A stretch of DNA of 64,000 bases from positions 40,001-104,000 of the forward strand of contig RPFO01001428.1 of assembly GCA_009746045.1 (NCBI GenBank), given 5' to 3'. Positions 1-10,768 of this stretch are shown here, in pieces. Each line of letters starts with the position of its first letter. Within the stretch, counting starts at the first letter, position 1. This DNA comes from Mesostigma viride (taxonomy: Eukaryota; Streptophyta; Mesostigmatophyceae; Mesostigmatales; Mesostigmataceae). Made by a program: the position numbers and the translations under genes. The notes under the pieces are model-generated. The model had not been told where the DNA came from. It did not search any database and saw nothing but the letters and a program-made list of their open reading frames with translations.

Positions 1-398
1 GATCGCTGCTTGCAGTGATCTCTGCTTGTGACTGTGGGGAAGCGTTGGAACCCAGACTGTTCGAGTGAGGGGTGAGGCCCACCTGGGTGATGCCACCTTT
101 CTTGCATGCCCATACACATTCGCTGCACCACAACTCCAGAGCCAGCTTTGCTCCAGTTCATAGATCCATGGTTGGACCATCCGTGGGGTGGTGGCACGCC
201 CATGGGATCTGCTCCATCCACCTTTGGACCGCTCGTGCATCGTACGACTTCAGAAGGCCACCCCCAGCAAGCACAGCAGCATAAAGTTTGCCGGTAACCC
301 TACCACCTTACTCATGCCTAGGATGCATGCCCTTGCCCCTGTGCTGTCTGCTTGGCCGTGGCTTCCTGACTGCCGCCCCACATGCCTCATTCAAGCAG
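1..398. other. No gene recognised
   Basis: I see only short overlapping open frames without splice-site support or family similarity. The right end, from about 360, could be the intron before the possible exon at 399. Confidence 0.5.
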
Positions 399-590
399 GA
401 CCTGAACTTCTCAAAGTTCCCCTGCATCGTCGTCGCGGGTGCGTTCGGTATCTGGCTAGGCGTCAGGCTCATCGTCAGGCTCTTCGGCCGCTTTAGGCCA
501 GCCTCCTCCCATACGAAGGCGGACACATCCACAGCCGCCGTATTCGCTCCCTTCGCCACGCGGGTCATTGGGGGTGTGCTGATTTGGGCG
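399..590 (+). CDS. Possible internal exon of a membrane protein
   Basis: A 64-codon open stretch is flanked by an acceptor-like CAG ending at 398 and a donor-like GTAGGT at 591, both phase 0. The translation starts DLNFSKFPCIVV and contains a hydrophobic run (CIVVAGAFGIWLGV) followed by basic residues (RLIVRLFGRFR). A second weakly hydrophobic end (VIGGVLIWA) follows. This pattern fits one or two membrane segments with a basic cytosolic loop. I do not recognise the family. No partner exon could be identified on either side, so it may equally be a chance open frame. It does not extend usefully past 590, where the composition becomes C-rich and low complexity. Confidence 0.35.
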
Positions 591-3500
591 GTAGGTGCCT
601 CGTTGGCGGGAGAGGCGCTTCTTCTGTCTCTGTCACCTGACTGTTCACATTTGCACCGAGTGTACATTGGGGGGATGGGCGTTTTGGAGCCAGACCCCCT
701 ACCTCCCGGATCTGTAAAGGGGGAGAAAGCATTGAGACTCCCCCCAACCCCAACCCCCATCCCGGGTCAAATCTGGCGAGGGGTGGGGTACTCTCCCCGT
801 GGACCCTCGCTCCCCCTCGGGTCCATTTGGAGTGGGGGGAAGGGTTGTGGGGATTTTTTTCCCTTTACTGGCTCCACCCACCCACCTCCCGAGTTAAATT
901 TGTGCAGTGCAAGCGGGTGACGGGGAGGGGCTGACGGGGAGGGAAGGGATCAGGTCGGGAGCCTTTGCTAGATTATAAAGTCTGTTCATGCGCAGATAAG
1001 TTCCGATCCAAGAATGGGGCCAGGCAGAAGTCTGCCTATTTCAGTGCCTGTAAAATGTAGTAGATCGAAAGACTTCCTACTAGAAAGGAAACGATGCTGG
1101 CAGCGTGTGCACGGTTCATTGATACGGGTCACCCGCCCCTGGTCTGGTTAGCACCATGGACGTGTTACTGACCACAATACGTCAACTGCTACTCAGTCAG
1201 CAACCGCGGATTCCAAGCCACCCCAGGTAGTACTTACCATGTCATTTCATAGGAAAGTGGCCCCCTACCATGGTTGTGCTGCATGGTTCTTATCCTTGTA
1301 TACCACTTACCTGTCGTAAAGCCACCCTGTCTTGAACCAGCCTGATGTTTTGCTTCCTGCTTTCATCTCAACATTGCCTGGCACTACTCCCTTTCATCAC
1401 AACCAATTGTTTCAACCATCACTGCCGCCGCCACCGCCGCCGCCACCGCCACCGCCACTGCCGCCGGGTCCCCCCACTCAGATTTCCTGTCAATCATGGA
1501 AGACACGAGCTTAAACCTTTTGTTAGAAAAATCTCCGTCTCGCTTTTTTTATTAATAAACTCTTACAGCTGAATCTGTTCCTGCACTCAGTCTCTGTAAC
1601 CAGACCATCTGCCTATCACGCGGGCCCTGGAACCTCGGTGGTGCTTTGCCTTCAGGTCACGCCTGACCTGTACGTCAAGGTCGCGATTTTATTATTCTGC
1701 AGCCTGTCTTCACGGTGAGGGAATCTGCGATGCACTTTCTGACATGTTGTCGCTGAACATTATTGCCTGCTGCCGTGTTTGGCGCAGCAGGCTCAAGCCA
1801 GCTTTTGAATAAATTTTAGGGCGTTCAGATCCTTTTCATTACTTCAATGACCCATTTGTGGGCACACTGAGTCTCCGGCTGGTTTAAGCCTGTTAGCGGT
1901 ACCTGGCATTACGTGCGTCTCCACTTGGCAGTTTGCACATGGATTCATTTGCGATGATGATGGATGGCCAAGAACCAGGCCACGGGGACCTCGGCCTCTC
2001 AGCCACCGTGTGCATGCTTGATTGGTGAGGCTTGCTTTGACTTTCAATGTTATCGCGAGCCAAACCCAGTAGAGGGTTGCTTTGCGAGGCCCTCGTTTGC
2101 ATGTTGCGTCCTCTGCGCGGAAATGTGGCCAAGTATCCCCTGCACCTTCTCGTGGGTATGTTCGTTAATGGTGTCTCGAGGCTGTGCTCTTGCATGCGAT
2201 TGGCGCCATGGGGAAGATTCTTATGATAGAGGCACATGACGATTTGGGTGTATGGGCCACATGATGATGTGCGGTATGATGATGTGGCACGTAATGATAT
2301 GTGTTGCAAGACCTGCGCGATGGTATCTGCTGCGAAAGTACTACAATGATGGCAACAAGAGGTTGCACATGGGCAGGCCCCAAAACGAGTAGATTCACCT
2401 AAAGAGTTAAAAGGCCTTTTGGCCACTCAACTAAGCAAGGTCCATGATGATGAGGCGGCAGTTATGCATGCTCTGCCCATCATGGCTACTGTCATGTCTT
2501 ACATTGAGTAATGACGGGTAAATTTTTCATGTCCTGACATGTGGCATTACCGCCAATGCACATGATTTTTAATGGCTTCCAACTGCACGACTCTGCTGCA
2601 TGAGCATGCACCATTATTTGCTGCATGAACATGCATGAATTTGCTCACATTATGCTTACCTCACCTCTTGTCTGCTGCTGCTTGGACGTGCCTGGCCGTG
2701 GACCGTAGGATTGTGTCACTCTCTGGTCGCAAAACAGTCTAAACCTGCGCATGCACACCAGCCCTGGGGCGCCATGAAGTGCAAGTATCCCTGAGCGATT
2801 ATCTGGGAGCATCCACCCCACCGGCATGTCTGCCCCAGTTGCGACACTCCAGCACACATGCGAACCATCAACCCGGGACCAATTATTACATCTGGTGGCC
2901 AGGTCTTAGTTGGGGTCTGAGCAAGCCGCAAGCCCTTTCTCTCAGGATTGCTTCCTCGCGCAGGAGGGGGCGCAGGATGGGGCCATGCGCCAGGGTGAGC
3001 CGGAAACAGAATATGGCAACTTTGTCTCCTCATAGTGACTTCATGGACTGGGTACAGATCAATCAGATACGGGTGCCAGGTTCGTTCAACTCATGCTGTC
3101 GAGCATGGCCATCCGACGGAAAAGTCAAAAGCACATTGTCCATAAGAAGGGCAGGAGTGAGGCAACTGGCCGTGGGGCTACATAATTATGTGCTGGCATG
3201 CGCCGGGGTTGTAGGCAGTTTCCAAATACATGTCTTATTTGCAACTATTCCTGGACATGGACATGATGACTCGAGACGCTGAATATGAGCATACTCTCGC
3301 TGTCTCACTTAGTACTCGTGTTGTATGCATGCATGTAGTATATGTGCAATTAATATTTCCTCACGTGACGCAGTTACGTGTAGCTAGCTTGTGCATGACC
3401 TAATTAGCATATGAAGTGAAAAGCAGGTGGGATCGAGGGAATATCGCAACTTCCAACATAGATATGTCGGTGCTCAGCATACGATCGATGATCTCATTAC

Positions 3501-3709
3501 CATTGTTTCAATCCGATCATGCATGAAAACAAGTGTCTTTATTGAATAATCATTGGCAAATGAATGAATCATCGAGCGCAGCATGTATGAATTCGAAGGA
3601 ATGAACCAATAAATAGATTACCAAATAGGGCTCCAGACAACTCACATTCATAATGCGTCCAGGAATAGTTGCCTCACTTAATTCAGCGTAAAGCAAGATA
3701 GATACTTAC
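591..3709. other. Non-coding stretch, no gene recognised
   Basis: Contains a short CCG/CCA-rich microsatellite near 1411-1465 and AT-richer unique sequence. None of the open frames shows domain similarity or convincing splice sites. If the sulfotransferase to the right is spliced, part of 2.0-3.7 kb could be its intron and downstream exons. Confidence 0.5.
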
Positions 3710-4511
3710 CTTCTCTTTCTGTCTTCTTGCTTTTCTCAAAATTGAGAAGACGAGACTTTTTCCTCAGGCCAAATAACCGTTTTTGTTCTGTAACAATACC
3801 TGGCCCATCAGCAGGGTATGTGAAATCTGGGTACAGTATTTGCACCTCGTCACTATCCGTGAACCGCTTTAGTTGTTCCCTAGTCAAACAGATCTTGTCA
3901 ATGGCGTCCCGATATACAAACGGCTGGTTGATCTGCCATGTCCTGAACATGCCGTGCTCCTTCTCATCGGGTTTTGATGTTATTGTGCCCATGTCGATAT
4001 CGATGTGGCTCTTATTGTTCTTCCCTTCGTTTCTGAAGATGGAGTCGTCATACACAAGGCCGATCCTATCAAAAATAGCGCGTAGCGCTTCAAAGTTATT
4101 TGCGAACATATCCTCATAACGGAGGCAGAATACACGATTGGCGCTCCTCCCTCGGTGCTCCAAGAAGACGCGGCACGTCGCCAGGTATTTGTCGATCGAG
4201 TGATACTCGTCGCTCTTGAAGTCCTTGCGGCGATTCAACGAGCTGAACACGTAGTACGGGTTCCGGATGAGGAAGATCACGTAGCAGTCGATGTACATGT
4301 CGAAGTATCTCTCGAGCGGCATCACGCTCAGTATCTGGGGGTACTTGAAAACAATCGCATGTTTGCCGCAAAGATGAGCCGTTGCAAGGTCTTCGTCCGA
4401 TACCAACATCTGCTCGCCGCACACGTCGTGCACCTCAGGCATGTGTCCGATGATTGCCCGCAGTATAGTCGTGCCGCAATGCGAAAATCCGGTTATGAAG
4501 ATGAACTTCAT
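3710..4511 (-). CDS. Sulfotransferase domain protein, PAPS-dependent type (first exon)
   Basis: The protein begins MKFIFITGFSHCGTT, placing a 5'-phosphosulfate-binding loop (GFSHCGTT, residues 8-15) right at the N-terminus. A second motif, VIFLIRNPYYVFSSL, near residues 78-92 matches the 3'-phosphate-binding segment of PAPS-dependent sulfotransferases (R-N-P then a conserved Ser). The family moves sulfate from PAPS to a sugar, protein or small-molecule acceptor; the acceptor here cannot be told. No signal peptide or membrane anchor precedes the loop, so a soluble protein or a wrong start are both possible. The open frame runs to a TAA at 3678, but AG|GTAAGTATC occurs at 3709 in phase 1, so the tail (basic, FGLRKKSRLLNFEKSKK) may be followed by more exons. 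The roughly 800-base uninterrupted frame is unusual here, where most recognisable exons are 50-350 bases. Confidence 0.7.
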
Positions 4512-7500
4512 TTCCAGACAGGTTTTAACGCACAGCAGACCAAGCTGACGTCTTCTCAGCGCGAACCTGTTGGGAAAAGAGAACGATTTAAGGCTGTCGA
4601 CACATACAGGTTATGGTCGCCGAGAGCTACCAATTATCCAGTATACCCTCCCCATGGCTTTCTAAACGGACGCCAAGGACCGCCTCCTGTAGAACGGTCT
4701 CGTAATCAACGTGGTCTTATATGTCGTCAGCTCCTGAATGACGCAAACACACTTGAGCCCCTCCACTAATCAACGTTACATGGATTTCCGAAACTGCGGC
4801 CCAGCAAGGATCAAGACGTAGACCCAGCATTATCATAGCGGGCGCACTAGCGTATCATCGTCAAACGAAAATATTATCGCGACGCTATTCTGCATACACG
4901 TAATTTGTCATGGATGCTGTAGTTGACCCGTCGAGTCCAGCATACAGAAACCTGCGCAGCAATAAGAATGCAGACAGTTGGTGCATTGCAGGACAGTTGC
5001 CCAACGAATATTTAAAAGGTCCCCAGCCCCGGTTGCAACAGGCTAGTGCAACCTTCATCATCCGTCTTTTGTCTTCGAATTTGCTATCGCTAGTCGCGAC
5101 TGGCATGGTAAGAATGGGGCAATTATGGCAATGGTTGGCGCCTTGGCAGTTGGCGGTTGCCTGATGGTTTATGGCTTAATTTACCCACACCAGTGGGCAA
5201 ACTAGGAAGTAGAAACATGAGCGTCCGGTGCTGGCTGCTGCAGGACGCAACGGTCGCAGATGCTCGCACGTAGCATTTGACGTCACGCGAAGCCCTGCGC
5301 CAGCGATAGCAACCAGTTCCAACGTTCGTCCGTCAAAACTTGGGAAGTTGGGATGTCAACGTGTTTGTACAGTACGTTCGGGTTCCCGTGTGCAGGAGAG
5401 CAGCAGGGTGCATGCGCACGTGATCCTGGCCATAAATGAATGCGTAGCCTGGCACGTAGTGGAATACTTGAGCTTGCACTAATTGTGCGTCCTTGGACTA
5501 TCGAAGGACAAACAATGACATTCGCTTTTCCTCTTTCTGGAACACCAGTTCCACCAGGCTTCCAGCGACCTTAATGCCGAATAATAAGAAATTCAGAAGA
5601 GGAAAAACGGATGTCGATATCCAATGCTAGCTAGTGAAGGATCAGCGGACCTGTGTTTGCGGTTGTCGTGGGAAATGGTGACGGGGACACCGTGCTTCGA
5701 CGATCATGACGCCGACGGCGAGATGCTTGAAGGACTTTACCCCCGAATATCACATATTGGCGACTAGTAGCTGTCATAGACGTGCATCGATTGCTGCCCG
5801 GCAGGCCCAACGGCATAAGAGCAAAGGCGGAGAGCGAGAAGGAAAAGTTAGAGAGGCGGACTAGTAGAGGTGTATGAGAACTTGACCAAATTGCCCAGTG
5901 AGCCTTGTGGAGGTGTTTCTTCGAGCAGCATACGGAAAATAATAAGGTGCAGAAATGATCCAGGCGGTCTTGAGGGCCAGGTGCAGAGACGAGCGATTGA
6001 GCAATAGTACCGATGTGCTGGAATGAAGGTCGACCGACATCCTGAGCGGGACGGGAGGTGTTTTAGTCAAACAAGAACACGCGGACGGACTTCGGTTGGA
6101 TGGAAGGCAAATCCATGCCATGATGGGGACAATGGAATCTGTTCCGCGGAAGAGAAGTTGCGGGCGATTTTAATACTCGTGCGTTTTCATTAGCACATAA
6201 CGAACATGATGTTGTGTCTTGTGGTGAGCTCCTGTTGACATTAAATACCAGTGAACACAACGGGTGTTGCATCCGGCTAACGTAATTCAGGAAATTTAAG
6301 GAAACGCGAGCTTGCGCCCCAGTGCCTGGCTATATTAGATGCGATATAGCACGACCACATGCATGCATGCGTGTTCAGCTTGCATTTGCGCTGCATGACC
6401 CAGGCTGGCATGGAGCCAACCTCGATCCCGTGCGCATGTGCACGGCTCAACGTGATGTATAAGAGGCATATGCACACACGGTACATGTCGTTGCATATTG
6501 ATGTGCGCTACTTGATTTGCGGGCATGTTGGTGTACATGACACGGGCTCAGTCCCCTGTATATCATTAACTTTGCGGCATGCTCCTGCGCGCATGCATGT
6601 TGATCTATCGATCCTTGGAATGCTGCAAAGGACCCAGTCTAAAAATCATGATTGGAACCCTGCATGCAGAGGTCGCAAGGATGCAAGAATGCACATACGT
6701 CCCATGTGGACTTTTCTGGCCTCAACGACATCTGGGCCCGGGTAATCACGTACGACACTTGACAGTACCCGTACCCGGGTATTTTAGCCGCGTGCAGCCA
6801 CCCGCGGAACTATGCGCCCATTGCAGTTATAGCAACCCGGCCTGCGACTTTTACGTACGAAAAATTGAAGCTTATTATAAAAACGAAATCAGTGTTCTAT
6901 TAAAAGATACCTTGCAGACTTCGTGAAACACAGCTGCACATGGGAGCGCAGACCAACCCCTTTAGACACAATTTGTGCACCCCTCGCAAAGCCTAGATAG
7001 CGAGCTCGACAAGCTCTCTCAGCTACTGCAAAGCTTCATAGTCACGTAGGTGCAGCACACATGGTCCAGGAGAGCCCAACCTCAGCCACATGCATGGACG
7101 CGTAATTCATGTTGGACACTGCTAGAACTTCCGGGCCTTGCTGTCCGCCAAAGCAGTGCAGGGCAGCACCTGTCCCAAGTTGCCAGCCTGCTCATCGTTC
7201 CAGACACCAGATTTAGGACACCACTGTCAACATATCGGGGAGAGTGTCGGTCACGTCTCATCCAGCTGGCCAGGCTTTTTTTCTGAAATTCAAGACCACG
7301 TCATCATGTCCCCTGCCCATTACACTCATGCCCCCCTCGCAATCCCCAGTTTTCGACTCTGCCGCCCTTGTAATGGCATCACTGACTGCCATCCACATTG
7401 ATCTATGTACACAAGCAGACTGAAAATGACCACCATCATGGGCTAATACATAATGGAATCCAAATCATAGGGGGCCTCAGCTGGGAGCTAAGGCCATGTT

Positions 7501-7782
7501 GGTCCGCTGTCTGTCAAGCGCTGGCGGTCAGGTGCGACTTGACAGGGTGACCAAACGTCACCTCGTCAGCTGTTGTTATAGCCCTCGGGAGGTCATCACA
7601 TCCGGAGATCCAGGTGAGCAGGGCACGCCCAAACATTCGGGTTTGGGGTCACTTCGCCAAATAATGATGATGAACGTCACAGGCCCACAGGTCCTTTCGA
7701 GCCAGTCCGGTTGAGGATGCAACTGTCAGGTGGGAGTCAGATACCTGCGGGGCCTGACTCGGGAGTTCCCATCACATGGCTC
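4512..7782. other. Intergenic or intronic DNA, no gene recognised
   Basis: Mixed-composition unique sequence upstream of the sulfotransferase start. Open frames of up to about 200 codons overlap on both strands and show no domain I can name. No tRNA, rRNA or transposon signature was seen. Confidence 0.5.
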
Positions 7783-8003
7783 AGCAGGTTGCCATGTTCT
7801 ATGTTCTCGGTTGCCGTGTTCTAGGTTGCCGTGTTCTATGTTCTAGGTTGCCGTGTTCTATGTTCTCGGTTGCCGTGTTCTAGGTTGCCGTGTTCTATGT
7901 TCTAGGTTGCCGTGTTCTATGTTCTAGGTTGCCGTGTTCTATGCTGAAGTTGACGTGTTCTATGTTCTAGGTTGCCGTGTTCTAGGTTCTAGGTTGCCGT
8001 GAT
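7783..8003. repeat. Minisatellite, 22-bp and 15-bp units alternating
   Basis: About ten imperfect copies built on ttgccgtgttctatgttct. Shorter copies lack the second gttct block, giving a mix of 22- and 15-base steps. One divergent copy near 7940 reads ttgacgtgttct. Confidence 0.9.
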
Positions 8004-8209
8004 ATGTGGCCCGAGGGCATTCCATCATGTGGCATCGGTCAGCAGGGCGCACCAGCTCATCAAGGGAGCCAATCTTCTGCCATGGCCTTCCCTGGCATGG
8101 GTGTCGCGTGATCCAGGTGTCTGAGCTGAGAGTTGACCCGGTGACATTTGTCCGCTGGTCTTACAGCCAGAGGTCTGACTTGATATTGTCATACATCGGG
8201 TGATGTTTG

Positions 8210-8360
8210 TCAGCAGGGCGCGCCCAGCTCCTTCTTGAGTAATCGGATCTCTGCTAGCGCCTTCTCCAGCGTGCCCGCCAGCACATCCAGCCGGGCGTCC
8301 ATGTTGGCGCAATGGGAGCACCGGCGGGTGCGGGACTCCGGGTGGGGAGACACGTCCGGC
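8210..8360 (-). CDS. Possible last exon: CxxC motif plus C-terminal coiled coil
   Basis: The frame reads RTRRCSHCANMDARLDVLAG and then TLEKALAEIRLLKKELGAPC before a TGA at 8210-8212. Hydrophobic residues at heptad spacing (L, V, L, L, A, I, L, L) predict a short amphipathic helix or coiled coil. A Cys-x2-Cys precedes it. An acceptor-like GACAG ends at 8361. A TGTAA, the usual polyadenylation signal of chlorophyte algae, lies about 45 bases past the stop on the same strand (8161-8165). C-terminal coiled coils often assemble six-transmembrane channels, so this may be the true 3' end of the channel gene to the right. The intervening splicing could not be resolved. Confidence 0.4.
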
Positions 8361-9274
8361 CTGTCACGCAGCCCGGCGGTGTTTGTGTCGTATGCGAGTG
8401 GTGCCAGGGGGAGGGGGGGAATGGGCGCAGGGATGTTAGTTGTGGAAACAGATTGTGAAGCTTGGTAAGGCAATGTCTTAAACACTGAACCATGTCTCTT
8501 GGTCGACTCTTCTGCATCTTTCCCGGAGTGATGTGAATGGTAGAGTGGTAAGCAGAACGCAGATGATCATAACCTACCCATCCAGCTCGGTGGTTGGTAT
8601 GGCTGCAAGCCTCCATTTCCTCCCGCAGAGTACACAGGGGCAGTAGAGCGACCCACTTGGTGTGCTATCCCACTTGTGTGAATCCCTTCACCAGCTTGGG
8701 AGTATCCAACGGAATACGCACGGGACAGGCAAGCCCCGTCAAGGCACCCCACCATTTACCCGCCACACGTCACGCCACGTCTTATCATCAAAGACGCATG
8801 CATGGGTGTTTTGCGCCGTCGCTAACCGGTGATTGGGGTGCCCGTGCTGGACTGCTGTGGTTGCTGCAGCTGCCGCCAGAAGGTCTGAACCCACCGGCAG
8901 GCACCCGCATGTTTCTGTGCACAAGCATGGGGTGCTGGATGGAAGCCCCACCCAACCCTACCCATTGCACGCATGCCAAGGATTTCAATCTAGCCATGGC
9001 CCTTGTATCGTACGACCTACATAGCATGCGTGCCACGAACACGGGTTTCAAATAAGCTGGCCTTCCCCGCTGCCCTGTGAACTCGCGATGCAGCCAATCT
9101 TGTTCATGGACTTGTTCGTGGCCACAGGCACCCCTAACTCCATCAAGACAACTCCCCCATAGTGGCTCCCATAGTCACAATGAAAGGGGAGCCCACCGCT
9201 TCATGTAGTCAGAATGAGTTAAAAGAGGTAACAAAGAGAAAAAAAGAGTACTAATAGAATGAATTCAAAAATCA
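8361..9274. other. No gene recognised
   Basis: Unique sequence between the coiled-coil exon candidate and the TAG array. If the channel gene extends to 8210, this would be intron. Confidence 0.4.
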
Positions 9275-9373
<99 letters not shown>

Positions 9374-9399
9374 CAGCAGTAGCAGTAGTATTGGTAGTG

Positions 9400-9496
<97 letters not shown>

Positions 9497-9518
9497 AAGA
9501 AGAAGAAGAAGTAGTAGT
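9275..9518. repeat. Interrupted (TAG)n trinucleotide array
   Basis: About 240 bases of TAG repeats, interrupted at about 9374-9405 by AGC and TGG variants and ending in a short AAG run. It produces spurious poly-Val, poly-Thr, poly-Tyr and poly-Leu frames on both strands. Confidence 0.97.
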
Positions 9519-9640
9519 ATGAGACGATGACGATAAGAACATGAGAGAGTAGGCCGAGAGAACAAGCTGCAAAAAAAGAACACCAGAAAAAGATCATGAT
9601 AGTAAAAATACACATGCACCTCCATAGTCATAGGATGCAC

Positions 9641-10013
9641 TTGCCTGTTCTCGTAGCCGTGGCCCCCCTTTGGCGACGTGACCACCTGCAGGGAGTAGTG
9701 CGGCGGCGTCCCGTGCGGGCTCTTCTTGGAAATGGCAGTCAGTACAACCGGTGCCAGCCCATCCACCCCGCCGCCACCCACTGGCACCGCCACCTGGGGA
9801 CCGATCCCGGGGGCGTAATCATCGCTGCCGTGGTAGCTGGACCCCCCGCCGCCGCCGTGGGAGCTGCCGTGATGGTGGCTGTAGCCACCGTGACTGCTGC
9901 CACCTCGATGATGCAGGTCGGCACCACCGCGGGAGAGGAGGGAGGCGTGTGGCTCGCAGTCGCCGGACACGGCGAGGGCGGACGTGTGAAGGGTCTCGCC
10001 GCGATCGGCGCCC
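9641..10013 (-). CDS. Possible Gly/His-rich exon (channel tail?)
   Basis: An open frame is bounded by CCACCACCAG at the right (acceptor) and AA|GTGCAT at the left (weak donor). It encodes a low-complexity segment: ETLHTSALAVSGDCEPH, then Gly-Ser-His-rich repeats (HHRGGSSHGG, YSHHHGSSHGGGGG). A more ordinary end follows (TPPHYSLQVVTSPKGG). Codon use is as GC-rich as in the nearby channel exons. Its 5' edge is partly copied further upstream at about 10090-10115. No family is recognised. It could be a disordered channel tail or a separate gene; splice phases to its neighbours were not reconciled. Confidence 0.3.
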
Positions 10014-10400
10014 CTGGTGGTGGGTGGGGTATTTGTTTATTATGGTGGTGGGAGGGGTATTAGGAGTCCATGAACAGTTGGTGTGGGTGGGGTATTTGTG
10101 AAGGGTCTCGCCGCAATCTGTGGGTATGGTGATGGGTGGGATATTTGTTTATTTCGGGTATGGGGGTGGGTGGGACAGTGCGTGTGATGGTGTAATTTGT
10201 TTGGGTGTGGTGGTGGGATGGTTTGTTTTGTGTGGGTGTACGCTGTGCATGCGTGGCTGGGATGTTTGTTTGTTGGTGTACGGTGGCGGATACGGAATGT
10301 GGATGTGATGGCTTGATGGTTTGTCATGTTCAGGGATGCGCGCTTGGGCAAGCTGGTGGAGTGGGGGGATGAACATAATGTGGGTAGTGGGTAAGTGCCT
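10014..10400. repeat. GT-rich degenerate repeats
   Basis: Imperfect blocks of GGTGGGTGGGGTATTTGTTTAT type occur several times, with TG-rich filler. One block contains a partial copy of the start of the Gly/His-rich exon. Confidence 0.6.
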
Positions 10401-10693
10401 AAGTGGCGGCAGCAGCAACACATCCACTGGAGGGCCGGCAGCATCGCACACGCAGCGGCGGCAGCCGCATGTCCTGCACATTACCATCTGCAAGAACTGT
10501 GCTCACACAAATGTGGAGGAATTTTTTTCATTGTACTGCTTTACTTTCCCAGTCTAGTAATTTCTTTTTTTATTTCTTGAGGAAAAAAGAAGTCAGGCTC
10601 GTTTTGCGTGTGGACAGTGGGGATGCGCTCACAGCGGTGATGTCAGCATTGCAATCACATCGGCGGCAGCGGCACGTCCTGCCCATCATCATC
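10401..10693 (-). CDS. Possible Cys-rich tail exons of the channel
   Basis: Two candidate exons follow the last solid channel exon. The first, 10633-10693, has a CTGCAG acceptor and a GCT|GTGAGC donor. The second starts at 10487 after TTCTTGCAG. If the channel mRNA is spliced at CT|GTAAGT (10772) instead of stopping at TAA 10769-10771, both read in frame. They encode related motifs, GRTCRCRRCDC and CRTCGCRRCVC. This spacing of Cys pairs could bind a metal. The same DNA stretch is also a partial copy of the end of the last channel exon, so an origin as decayed duplicates is an alternative. The left end of the second exon is not defined. Confidence 0.3.
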
Positions 10694-10768
10694 CTGCAGC
10701 ATGTAAGCACCCTGTGTCACCAGATGGTGGCATGCTCAGCGGTGACGGTGGCAGCGGCATCATCGAAC

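Noticed and set aside
9219-9572. Poly-Thr, poly-Val, poly-Tyr and poly-Leu frames
   Set aside because: Translation of the (TAG)n array in its different frames.
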